From CAYZJV01 sp964482325 (lineage in GTDB: Bacteria > Spirochaetota > Spirochaetia > Sphaerochaetales > Sphaerochaetaceae), in assembly GCA_964482325.1 (NCBI GenBank), contig CAYZXD010000007.1, positions 25,196-89,195 of the forward strand: a DNA stretch of 64,000 nt, written 5' to 3'. A program made the position numbers and the translations under genes. Of this stretch, positions 1-7,642 are shown piece by piece. Each line of letters opens with the position of its first letter. Position 1 is the first letter of the stretch. Below the pieces are notes generated by a model, which was not told the origin of the DNA, made no database searches, and was given only the letters and a program-made list of their open reading frames with translations.

Positions 1-1
1 T

Positions 2-1192
2 CTGCTTTCGAGAGAGTTGACCAATCTGGGATATGAAGTGAATCGGATTATCATCGTACCGGATGACGGGTCACTTGAATCAATGCTTCGCCAGTGTGCA
101 CATGAAGCCGATATCATTGTTCTTACAGGGGGGTTAGGCCCAACAAGTGATGATATGACCAGACAGGTCGTTGCTGACCTTGCCCAGGTTCCCCTAGTCC
201 AGAATGATGAAGCTTATCAGAAGCTGTATGATCGAATTGGAGATCGAATTCACGGAGCAAATCAACGACAAGTATGTTTTCCTGAAGGGTTCCGGGTGAT
301 TCCCAATGCTCAGGGGACTGCCCCCGGGTTTACCGGCACCATTAAAATCTCTGATGAACATTCCGTGACGTGTTATGCTATGCCGGGTCCACCTGTCGAA
401 ATGCACGCTATGCTGTATACTTATGTGCTTCCCGAACTTGCTCAGGCTGCGGGAATTACACCGCATGGACGAGATGAATACGCCTGCTTTCTCACCCCTG
501 AATCCAAACTGGAGGAAGTCTGTTATGCTACAGCGGCACCCGGTATTCTCTGGGGGACCCGGGTACAAGAGTACCGCATCAGTCTCTATGTAAGTGGAGC
601 AAGTGAATCAGATCGGCAGAAAATGGCAACAGCAGCTTCCCGGAAGTTGGGGACTGGATTGCTGGTACAAGGAGATCTCTCTGTTACACAGATGCTGAGT
701 GATCTGCTTCGAAAGCGTGTCATGCATCTGGCAACCGCAGAGTCCTGTACCGGTGGCCTCGTGGGGAAAATGATGACTGATCTGCCTGGAAGTTCCGATT
801 ATTATTGGGGTGGGGTAGTCTCGTATAAAAATGATGCAAAGCACAAGCTGTTAGGAGTACCGGAATCTCTCATCACTACCTATGGAGCGGTTTCAGAGGA
901 GACGGTGACCGCTATGGCAGAAGCGGTACGGAAACTATCCGGAGCGGAAGTGTCAGTAGCAATCTCTGGAATTGCTGGACCGGAGGGAGGTACTGAAGAT
1001 AAGCCAGTGGGAACCGTGTGCTTCGGCTTTTCCGGCAGTGATCGTCCTTCAGTGGCACTTCGACTCCATTTCAGTTCTTATGGGCGGTCTTCAGTGCGAA
1101 GAAGAGCTGCTGTTGCAGCACTCTTACTTACCTACTTCTACGTAAAAGGGGACCACTTGCTTGACATCACTGCATCCTGGCAATATATTTAG
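2..1192 (+). CDS. cinA: CinA-family protein (5' end outside window)
   Basis: Two-domain CinA protein: an N-terminal MoCF-biosynthesis-like domain followed by a C-terminal PncC-type nicotinamide-nucleotide amidase domain, an enzyme of pyridine-nucleotide salvage. The reading frame is open from base 2 and the first codons give LLSRELTNLGYEV, which fits the interior of the family's N-terminal domain, so the true start lies upstream and the TTG at 17 is not the start. Visible motifs are LTGGLGPTSDD in the first domain, and ATAESCTGG plus AISGIAGPEGG in the amidase domain, which carries the expected Ser. The gene ends 124 bases before rho and may share its transcript. Family assignment is secure; only the 5' end is missing. 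Confidence 0.93.
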   Translation: MLSRELTNLGYEVNRIIIVPDDGSLESMLRQCAHEADIIVLTGGLGPTSDDMTRQVVADLAQVPLVQNDEAYQKLYDRIGDRIHGANQRQVCFPEGFRVIPNAQGTAPGFTGTIKISDEHSVTCYAMPGPPVEMHAMLYTYVLPELAQAAGITPHGRDEYACFLTPESKLEEVCYATAAPGILWGTRVQEYRISLYVSGASESDRQKMATAASRKLGTGLLVQGDLSVTQMLSDLLRKRVMHLATAESCTGGLVGKMMTDLPGSSDYYWGGVVSYKNDAKHKLLGVPESLITTYGAVSEETVTAMAEAVRKLSGAEVSVAISGIAGPEGGTEDKPVGTVCFGFSGSDRPSVALRLHFSSYGRSSVRRRAAVAALLLTYFYVKGDHLLDITASWQYI

Positions 1193-1200
1193 AGTATCCA

Positions 1201-1295
1201 GCAGGTTTACGTCCCACGTCAGCACGAGAGTACCTGCGAAATCATACACGAGTACATAATGGCTACAACGCCATCTGGTTCGCATCCCTAGGGAT
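1201..1295 (+). promoter_or_regulatory. Inverted repeats between cinA and rho
   Basis: GCAGGT (1201-1206) can pair with ACCTGC (1232-1237), with an internal ACGT pair, and a 12-base perfect palindrome ATCCCTAGGGAT sits at 1284-1295 about 20 bases before the rho start. There is no T-tract, so an intrinsic terminator is unlikely. A role in rho leader control is only a guess; rho leaders are often autoregulated. Confidence 0.3.
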
Positions 1296-1316
1296 ACGAC
1301 TCTTTGGAGATTATCA

Positions 1317-3050
1317 ATGACATCAGAATACGAGAAAGGTCCCGAATTATTCGAGACACCTGAAACGGGTGGCTCCGTGTCTTCGGAAACACAAAAGCCT
1401 ACTAAGCGAGTGGTTCGACGGAAAGCTTCCGAGAGTGCAACTCCGGCAGTGGTAAAAGTGAGCAGCAACAATACTGCTGCAACGCCGCCACCAGCTGAAA
1501 AACCGGCACCCAAGAAGCGGGGCAGACCTCCTCGGAAAAAACCAGTTGAACAGGCACCCCCTCCTCCTGTAGAGGAAAAACCACAGGAAAAGAGCGCAGT
1601 GCAACAACGACCGACACAGAATTATTCAAACCAGCAGTATAATCGGTCACAGGGCCGAGGAAAAAACAACAACCGACAGAAATCCAATTATCAGAAAAAT
1701 AATCATAACCGACAGACTGGGCGATCCCATGCCCAGGTTGAAGATATCCCGGTAGAAATCTACGTAGAAGACCCCAATGCCCCAAGAATTATGGTTAATG
1801 ACCTCTCTGCGTTGAATCTTCCCGCATTGCGACAGAAAGCAGCCGAATATGGGTTATCACAAACAGAAATTCTTGAACTGAAGCGACAGGATCTGATTGT
1901 TGAGATTCTCAAAGCGCATACCACCTCAGGTGGAGTGATTATGGCTTACGGAGCTCTCGAAGTGCTTCCCGATGGGTATGGATTCCTTCGGTCCCCACAG
2001 AACAATTATCTAAGTGGCCCTGAAGATATCTATGTGTCTATATCTCAGATTAAGATGCTGAGTCTGAAAACGGGTGATACCGTTGAGGGACAGATTCGTC
2101 CACCGCGCGATGCTGAGCGGTACTTTGCCATGATCAAAGTACAGACGATCAACCATGATCCCCCTGAAGTAACACGTACTCGTGCCGGTTTCGATTCTCT
2201 TACCCCGCTGTATCCTGATACCCGACTCAATCTGGAAACATCCGAAAGTGATATTTCTACGAGAATTATCAACTTATTCTGTCCGATCGGCAAAGGACAG
2301 CGGAGTCTTATTGTGGCACCTCCCCGGGCTGGAAAAACCATTCTCATGCAGAAGATTGCCAATGCCATAACGGAAAATCATCCTGAAGTCTATCTGATGG
2401 TGCTCCTGATTGATGAACGACCTGAAGAAGTCACCGACATGCGTCGAACCGTAAAAGGAGAAGTCGTTGCATCCACCTTTGATGAACAGGCCTCCCGTCA
2501 CGTTTCTGTTGCAGAAATGGTGATTGAAAAGGCTAAACGTCTGGTAGAGCATAAGCGAGATGTGGTAATCCTTCTGGATAATCTTACCCGATTGGCACGA
2601 GCTTACAACCAGACGGTTCCTGCTTCCGGTAAAATACTCTCCGGTGGTGTCGATTCGAATGCACTGCATAAGCCGAAAAGGTTTTTAGGTGCTGCGAGAA
2701 ATATTGAACATGGAGGAAGCCTTACCATTATTGCTTCTGCCTTGATTGAAACTGGTTCTCGTATGGATGAAGTGATTTTTGAGGAGTTCAAAGGGACGGG
2801 AAATAATGAAATTGTCCTTGATCGCAGGATGGCAGAGCGGCGGCTCTATCCAGCAATCAATATCAAAAAATCTGGGACGCGGCGTGAGGATCTGTTACTG
2901 ACTACCGAAGAGTCTGCAAAGATCTGGGCACTGCGTAATGCGATCAATCCCATGGAAGATATTGAGATGACTGAACTGCTCATTGACAAAATGAAGAAAA
3001 CAAAGAATAATGAGGCGTTTCTTCGTTCCATGAACACGGGTGTCATGTAA
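1317..3050 (+). CDS. rho: Transcription termination factor Rho
   Basis: Hexameric RNA-dependent ATPase that ends transcription. At 577 residues it is much longer than the roughly 420 of the E. coli protein. The extra length is a low-complexity N-terminal region (about residues 20-140) that is Pro/Lys-rich (RGRPPRKK near 69) and then Asn/Gln/Arg-rich (SNQQYNRSQGRGKNNN). After it come the Rho N-terminal and cold-shock-like RNA-binding domains (about 160-290), then the RecA-like core with Walker A APPRAGKT (334-341), Walker B ending at Asp421 (ILLD) and a conserved DERPEEVTDM. The start ATG follows TTTGGAGATTATCA. Disordered insertions in this position are known in Rho proteins from several bacterial phyla; what this one does here cannot be read. 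Confidence 0.97.
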   Translation: MTSEYEKGPELFETPETGGSVSSETQKPTKRVVRRKASESATPAVVKVSSNNTAATPPPAEKPAPKKRGRPPRKKPVEQAPPPPVEEKPQEKSAVQQRPTQNYSNQQYNRSQGRGKNNNRQKSNYQKNNHNRQTGRSHAQVEDIPVEIYVEDPNAPRIMVNDLSALNLPALRQKAAEYGLSQTEILELKRQDLIVEILKAHTTSGGVIMAYGALEVLPDGYGFLRSPQNNYLSGPEDIYVSISQIKMLSLKTGDTVEGQIRPPRDAERYFAMIKVQTINHDPPEVTRTRAGFDSLTPLYPDTRLNLETSESDISTRIINLFCPIGKGQRSLIVAPPRAGKTILMQKIANAITENHPEVYLMVLLIDERPEEVTDMRRTVKGEVVASTFDEQASRHVSVAEMVIEKAKRLVEHKRDVVILLDNLTRLARAYNQTVPASGKILSGGVDSNALHKPKRFLGAARNIEHGGSLTIIASALIETGSRMDEVIFEEFKGTGNNEIVLDRRMAERRLYPAINIKKSGTRREDLLLTTEESAKIWALRNAINPMEDIEMTELLIDKMKKTKNNEAFLRSMNTGVM

Positions 3051-3131
3051 ACGGAGCTGTTTGTGAAGTTGTTCTTCTGTCAAGGCATGACCGTAGCAGA
3101 AGATAGCAGTATAGAGATTGGAGGAAATGCA

Positions 3132-3338
3132 ATGAAAGAGGGAATTCACCCCAAGTATGAATTGACCAAAGTAACCTGCGCATGCGGGAATGTATTTGAG
3201 ACTAAGTCGACTGTTAAGAATCTGAATATTGAAATCTGCAGTAGTTGTCACCCCTTCTTTACCGGTACTCAGAAGCTGGTTGATACCACCGGCCGAGTTG
3301 AACGGTTCAAGAAGAAGTACGGCCTTTCAAACAACTAA
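3132..3338 (+). CDS. rpmE: Ribosomal protein L31 (zinc-binding type)
   Basis: Large-subunit ribosomal protein of 68 residues. I chose the ATG at 3132 because GAGGAAATGCA precedes it and the protein then begins MKEGIHPKYE, the normal L31 N-terminus; a longer frame from 3063 would add 23 non-homologous residues. The zinc ligands are present (Cys16-x-Cys18 and Cys36-x-x-Cys39), so this is the zinc-bound (C+) form rather than the paralogue made under zinc starvation. It lies 81 bases after rho, a common gene neighbourhood, and is followed by a terminator. Confidence 0.96.
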   Translation: MKEGIHPKYELTKVTCACGNVFETKSTVKNLNIEICSSCHPFFTGTQKLVDTTGRVERFKKKYGLSNN

Positions 3339-3358
3339 TGACTGTCAGTCGGAACCAG

Positions 3359-3386
3359 ACCGCTTCTTTCCTAGAGGCGGTTTTTT
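3359..3386 (+). terminator. Intrinsic terminator after rpmE
   Basis: ACCGCTTCT and AGAGGCGGT form a 9-bp stem with one G-T pair and a 5-base loop, followed by TTTTTTATT. It ends the rho-rpmE transcript. Confidence 0.85.
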
Positions 3387-3433
3387 ATTGCATTATGTAA
3401 GCTCTTCGCCTAATATTGATGCAAAAGGGACAA

Positions 3434-4594
3434 ATGAAACAGATAGCGGAACTCCATGAACTTGAACACGATGCCAAACCGGAAGCGGTGATAACAGTTC
3501 CCGGAATAGCGACATTCATAGGGGATTTTGCCGATTATTGCAAAGGATATACCCTCTGTGGTGCTGCCCCTGCTTCTCTTACCGTTGCTGTTTCTGCGCG
3601 CTCGGACCAAAGTGTCCGTCTTTTCATGGCTCCCATGAAGGATCGTAAACGATTCAATCTGCAAAATGTAAAATATCGCCGAGAAGACCGATGGGCGAAT
3701 GTTGTGAAAGGGGTTGTTTCGGTACTCAGTAGTAGAGGGTTCCCCTGTGGTGGATTCAATCTCACCCTTTCCGGCAAGCTGTTGAACCGTGAAGGTACCA
3801 TGGTGAATTCGGCAATTGCACTCGGAACAGCTATTGCACTCAAGCTGGTGTATCATCATGATCTGACCCTCGACGACTGTCCTACAATCGGTTATTCAGC
3901 TTTATCCTCATTTGTCGGAGAATCATGTCGACTGGTAACTTTTCTTGCTATGATGCAGGTCGATAAAAACTCACTGCTGTTGTACGATGTGCATCATCTC
4001 GCTTTTGAACGGGTCGCCCAGATGGGAGAAGATTCACTGGTTGTGCCCTATATAGTGGAAAGTAAGATTTCACCTCAAGCTCTAAAAGAGGAGCTTGAAC
4101 TGAGACGAGTCGAAAGTAAGCAGGCCTTTGAACGCTTTCGTGTTGCCTTCCCCTCCGGTCCTATTCGTGACGTATCCGAACAGGAAGTAAAAGAATCAAC
4201 CGGTTTGTTAACCGAAGAAGAGAAAAGGATTTGTCTGTATGTGCTCTCAGAGAGTCGTTTAGCCAAAGAGGCCGCTCGTCTGCTTGCACAAAAGGATATG
4301 GTGCTGTATGGTAAGGTACTGAGTAAGGTGCAATCTGGGTTGCGGGACGTATTTGAAGTTACCTGCCCGGAAATTGACTGGCTCACCAAACGTGCCACAG
4401 AAATTCCCGGATGTCTTGGAGCTGCCATGATTGCCATGGGTTCCAGTGGGACCATTCTGGTACTGCTCTCCCCGGATTCACTTGACTTATACACCACACG
4501 GATGGAGGAATACGAGCATATCTTCGGATTCAGACCGATATCGAGTCAGTACAAACCGGTTGATGGGCTGAAGATAGTCTCTTATACGACATGA
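3434..4594 (+). CDS. Galactokinase-like GHMP protein, probably inactive
   Basis: Protein of 386 residues with the overall plan of galactokinase (GHMP superfamily) but with eroded motifs. Motif 1, normally PGRVNLIGEHTDY, reads PGIATFIGDFADY (23-35), so the catalytic Arg is Ile. The glycine/serine-rich phosphate loop (normally GLSSSA) reads GTMVNSA (121-127). The region of the catalytic Asp (normally CGIMDQ) reads CRLVTF (165-170). Motif 3 is also changed (GAAMIAMGSSG). I infer a non-catalytic or altered-function paralogue. The start at 3434 is favoured by AAAGGGA just upstream; ATG 3419 is an alternative. Its stop overlaps the surE start by 4 bases, so translation is probably coupled. Confidence 0.7.
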   Translation: MKQIAELHELEHDAKPEAVITVPGIATFIGDFADYCKGYTLCGAAPASLTVAVSARSDQSVRLFMAPMKDRKRFNLQNVKYRREDRWANVVKGVVSVLSSRGFPCGGFNLTLSGKLLNREGTMVNSAIALGTAIALKLVYHHDLTLDDCPTIGYSALSSFVGESCRLVTFLAMMQVDKNSLLLYDVHHLAFERVAQMGEDSLVVPYIVESKISPQALKEELELRRVESKQAFERFRVAFPSGPIRDVSEQEVKESTGLLTEEEKRICLYVLSESRLAKEAARLLAQKDMVLYGKVLSKVQSGLRDVFEVTCPEIDWLTKRATEIPGCLGAAMIAMGSSGTILVLLSPDSLDLYTTRMEEYEHIFGFRPISSQYKPVDGLKIVSYTT

Positions 4595-5442
4595 CCATAC
4601 TGCTAACCAATGATGATGGATACCAATCCGAAGGGATCACGATACTTGAGACTGTGCTCGCAGAGGCTGGGCATGATGTGTGGGTGTGTGCACCCTCAGA
4701 TCAGCGCAGCGCTCAGTCGCATGCGATGACCTTGCGGGGCAAACTCCGCTTTATCCGATATGATGCGCGTCATTATCACTGTGGCGGTACTCCTGCTGAT
4801 TGCATTCTCTATGGATTAGTGGGAAAGGCGATTCCCATAAGTCCCGATCTGGTGATCTCCGGAATCAACCATGGATATAATGCCAGTACCGACATCATTT
4901 ATTCCGGTACGGTGGGAGCTGCAAGTGAAGCAATTCTGCGTGGGTATCGCGCGATATCAATTTCAGCACGTGCCGATAAAGATACCGGTGAATATCCCTT
5001 TGTCGAAGCCGCTGCTTTTCTTGCTGAACACCTTGAATCATTTTTACCCTTCTGTACTCCGGATGTACTGCTGAATATCAACGTTCCGCCACAACCGAAC
5101 GGACAGTGGCGTGTCGGCGGGATCGGTAAACTTGAATATTCTGATGTCGTTGAACGAGGGACGAGTGCCCGTTCGACCAGTTATGATGCATCTTCGACCA
5201 AAATCGGCTTGGCTTATGGTGATGCTGATGTCGATTCGAATGGAGTGGGTATCGGTGATGAGATGACTTTACTGCTGAAAACTGATGTACCGCCAAGACT
5301 GGTGCACGCTGAACGCGAGACCGATTATCATCTGCTCAGTGAACACTACATTTCAGTTACTCCTCTGGTCGTACACCCAGTAATGGATAATGCCGTAGCA
5401 GGGGAGTTGGAAAAACTGCAAAAAGGAAGTGAAGTTTCATGA
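4591..5442 (+). CDS. surE: 5'/3'-nucleotidase SurE
   Basis: Metal-dependent nucleoside-monophosphate phosphatase of 283 residues. The N-terminus MTILLTNDDGY carries the metal-binding Asp8-Asp9 pair. SDQRSAQSHAMT, the GTPADC segment and SGINHGYN (conserved Asn) are the other family hallmarks. The C-terminus is slightly longer than the typical 250 residues. It overlaps the preceding galactokinase-like gene and the following Cys-rich gene by 4 bases each, forming a tight three-gene operon. Confidence 0.95.
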   Translation: MTILLTNDDGYQSEGITILETVLAEAGHDVWVCAPSDQRSAQSHAMTLRGKLRFIRYDARHYHCGGTPADCILYGLVGKAIPISPDLVISGINHGYNASTDIIYSGTVGAASEAILRGYRAISISARADKDTGEYPFVEAAAFLAEHLESFLPFCTPDVLLNINVPPQPNGQWRVGGIGKLEYSDVVERGTSARSTSYDASSTKIGLAYGDADVDSNGVGIGDEMTLLLKTDVPPRLVHAERETDYHLLSEHYISVTPLVVHPVMDNAVAGELEKLQKGSEVS

Positions 5443-5810
5443 AACAGCCGTCACAGCGGTGGGAAGATAAATGTTCCCGATGTGGCCTTTGTTGTCATGA
5501 GAAGGTCATCTACGGGCGGTCTGTTGTCTATGATCTCGATTCCTACTGTGAGTACTATGATCCTAAAACGCATCAATGTACAATATACTTTGAACGGCTG
5601 GAACAGCAGGCACGGTGTCGTCGCGTTTCCCGCTTCAGTGCCATGTTTGCCTCATATCTTCCTGAAAGCTGTGCCTATGTGCAATGGGCTCGTTCACACC
5701 ATATCCGTTTTGCCATTCGGCGTCATATCCGTTTTGCGCGAGGGAATCTCAGCGCTAATTCAGATGATGAAGACAGTTCCTCCTCTTTTTTTCCAGTTTC
5801 GATGACTTGA
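5439..5810 (+). CDS. YcgN/YkgJ-type CxxCxxCC metal-binding protein
   Basis: Small protein of 123 residues with the CxxCxxCC signature (Cys12, Cys15, Cys18, Cys19) followed by further conserved cysteines (YCEYYDPKTHQC, ARCRRV, SCAYV). This pattern is that of the UPF0153/UPF0260 (YkgJ/YcgN) families, thought to chelate zinc or iron. The last 25 residues are Ser/Asp-rich and not conserved in appearance. Its start overlaps the surE stop by 4 bases. The cellular role of the family is unknown. Confidence 0.8.
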   Translation: MKQPSQRWEDKCSRCGLCCHEKVIYGRSVVYDLDSYCEYYDPKTHQCTIYFERLEQQARCRRVSRFSAMFASYLPESCAYVQWARSHHIRFAIRRHIRFARGNLSANSDDEDSSSSFFPVSMT

Positions 5811-5814
5811 CCCC

Positions 5815-5831
5815 ACGGGTTGCGTACCCGT
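5815..5831. promoter_or_regulatory. Short inverted repeat before nifS
   Basis: ACGGGT-tgcgt-ACCCGT, a perfect 6-bp hairpin in the 43-base gap between the YcgN-like gene and nifS. No T-tract follows, so it may be a weak RNA structure or an operator rather than a terminator. Confidence 0.3.
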
Positions 5832-5853
5832 ATGTTGAAAAGAGAGAAGGTAC

Positions 5854-7008
5854 ATGAAAACAGTATATTTAGATAATAATGCCACTACACCGATGGCCCC
5901 TGAGGTCATCGAAATCATGCAGAATAGTTACCAGCTATTTGGTAATGCCTCAAGCATGCACAGTTTCGGACGGGCTGCTTCTGCTCAGGTAGAATATGCA
6001 CGAAGTGCCGTAGCACGAATGATTGGAGCAGATCCAGAAGAAATCATTTTTACCAGCGGCGGATCGGAATCCGACAATGCCGTATTTTCCCAAGCCCGGG
6101 AGATGATTGATGATGGTGCCAAACGGAAGCGGATTATTACTTCCACCATTGAGCATCCTGCCATTATTGAAACGTGCCGGCACCTGGTGAAACTTGGCTA
6201 CCGGATTGATTATGCCCCGGTAGATAGAACAGGAAAAGTTGACCTGGATGCACTGAAGAAACTCCTTGGCCCCGATGTATTGCTGGTCTCCATCATGTCA
6301 GGAAACAATGAAACCGGCACGATTCAGGAGGTTCAGGCTATCAGTGATCTGGCTCACCAGTATGGAGCTTTGGTCCATACTGATGCCGTACAATCCATTG
6401 GCAAGATGGCCGTTGATGTGCATCGATGGAAAGTAGATTACTTGAGTTTATCAGGCCATAAATTTTATGGACCTAAGGGAGTCGGAGCTCTCTACGTACG
6501 TAAAGGTGCCCCATTTGAAGCGTTTGTTAAGGGGGGACATCAGGAGAACGGTAAGCGGGCCGGTACGTACAATAATGCGGCAATTATCGGAATGGGAAGA
6601 GCTGCTGAACTGGTTATCGATACCGCTGAAGAGGAACAGAAAGAGCTCTGGCGTCTACGGGAAAAATTGCGCAAAGGAATCCAGGAACTCATTCCTGATA
6701 CGGTGATCAACGGACATCCTTCCGATTGCCTGCCGGGGACATTAAATGTCTCCTTTGCCGGTGCAGAAGGGGAGTCGATCCTGTTGATGCTGGACTTCGA
6801 GGGGATCGCCGTTTCTACCGGATCTGCGTGTGCTACCGGTTCTTTGGAACCGTCCTATGTATTGCTGGCAAGTGCCCTTGATGTGGAACTGGCGCACGGA
6901 TCTATCAGGTTCAGTCTTGGACGATTTAATACGGAACATGATGTTGATTATGTTCTGGAAAAACTGCCGCCGATTATCCGGCGGTTGAGGGAGATTTCAA
7001 CACGATGA
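5854..7008 (+). CDS. nifS: Cysteine desulfurase NifS/IscS family
   Basis: PLP-dependent enzyme (384 residues) that removes sulfur from cysteine as a persulfide for Fe-S cluster assembly. Visible hallmarks: YLDNNATT at the N-terminus, TSGGSESDN, the PLP-binding Lys203 in SGHKFYGPKG, and the persulfide-carrying Cys326 in STGSACATG, on a short loop typical of NifS/IscS-type (group I) enzymes. The start has GAGAGAAGGTAC upstream. The stop overlaps the start of the NifU-like scaffold by 4 bases, so sulfur donor and scaffold are co-translated. No nitrogenase genes are seen, so the role is presumably general Fe-S assembly. The window encodes many Fe-S enzymes that need it. Confidence 0.95.
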   Translation: MKTVYLDNNATTPMAPEVIEIMQNSYQLFGNASSMHSFGRAASAQVEYARSAVARMIGADPEEIIFTSGGSESDNAVFSQAREMIDDGAKRKRIITSTIEHPAIIETCRHLVKLGYRIDYAPVDRTGKVDLDALKKLLGPDVLLVSIMSGNNETGTIQEVQAISDLAHQYGALVHTDAVQSIGKMAVDVHRWKVDYLSLSGHKFYGPKGVGALYVRKGAPFEAFVKGGHQENGKRAGTYNNAAIIGMGRAAELVIDTAEEEQKELWRLREKLRKGIQELIPDTVINGHPSDCLPGTLNVSFAGAEGESILLMLDFEGIAVSTGSACATGSLEPSYVLLASALDVELAHGSIRFSLGRFNTEHDVDYVLEKLPPIIRRLREISTR

Positions 7009-7610
7009 GTACAAATAATCCAATTTGGGTATATACAGATACGGTAAAAGAACACTTCATGCATCCGAAGAATGTCTGGGAAGATATGAATTATGAACCG
7101 GACGGTGAAGGAATCGTAGGTTCTATGGCCTGCGGTGATCAGATGAAAGTGGGTATTTCGGTAAAGGATGATACGATCACCGATCTGAAATGGCAGACAT
7201 ATGGATGTGCGAGTGCAATTGCCAGTACTTCAATGATGTCTGAGATAGCTATTGGTATGACACTCGAAGAAGCATACAGACTGACACCTGCCATGATCAC
7301 TGAACGCCTTGGGGGATTGCCGCAGCATAAATTCCATTGCTCAGTGCTGGGCGATAAAGCTCTGCGTGCCGCAATCGATAACTTTCTTGAACGCAACGGG
7401 AGAGAGAATCCCTACCGAAAGAGTGTTGCGAAGGTGATCTGCGAATGTAAAAATGTGACAGATCAGCGGATCGAAGAGTTAGTGAAAAACAAAGAAGCAA
7501 CCACCTTGGATGAGCTGAGAGAGATTACCGGATATGGAACGGTATGCGGGAAATGCCAGTTCAAAGTGCAGCAGCTCTTTGATGAATTCAAGCACATTTA
7601 TAATGTATGA
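7005..7610 (+). CDS. nifU: NifU-like Fe-S scaffold (IscU + BFD-like domain)
   Basis: Scaffold on which Fe-S clusters are built, 201 residues. The N-terminal IscU domain has the three cluster-ligating cysteines Cys43, Cys68 and Cys112. The C-terminal domain resembles the [2Fe-2S] BFD-like ferredoxin module of NifU, with Cys146-x-Cys148 and Cys181-x-x-Cys184. The C-terminal Nfu domain of classical Azotobacter NifU is absent. This short two-domain form is common in anaerobes. It is co-transcribed with nifS. Confidence 0.93.
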   Translation: MSTNNPIWVYTDTVKEHFMHPKNVWEDMNYEPDGEGIVGSMACGDQMKVGISVKDDTITDLKWQTYGCASAIASTSMMSEIAIGMTLEEAYRLTPAMITERLGGLPQHKFHCSVLGDKALRAAIDNFLERNGRENPYRKSVAKVICECKNVTDQRIEELVKNKEATTLDELREITGYGTVCGKCQFKVQQLFDEFKHIYNV

Positions 7611-7615
7611 CGATC

Positions 7616-7640
7616 AAGCCCTTGCACTGCGCAGGGGCTT
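7616..7640. terminator. Hairpin between convergent nifU and kinase gene
   Basis: AAGCCCTTGC and GCAGGGGCTT pair over 10 bp (one G-T) around a 5-base loop, in a 32-base gap between convergent genes. The T-tract is weak (TTATTTAAT), so it probably serves as a shared stop for both directions. Confidence 0.65.
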
Positions 7641-7642
7641 AT

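Noticed and set aside
5854..7610. Nitrogen-fixation island
   Set aside because: Only nifS and a short nifU are present; no nitrogenase genes occur in the window, and such pairs serve general Fe-S assembly in many anaerobes.
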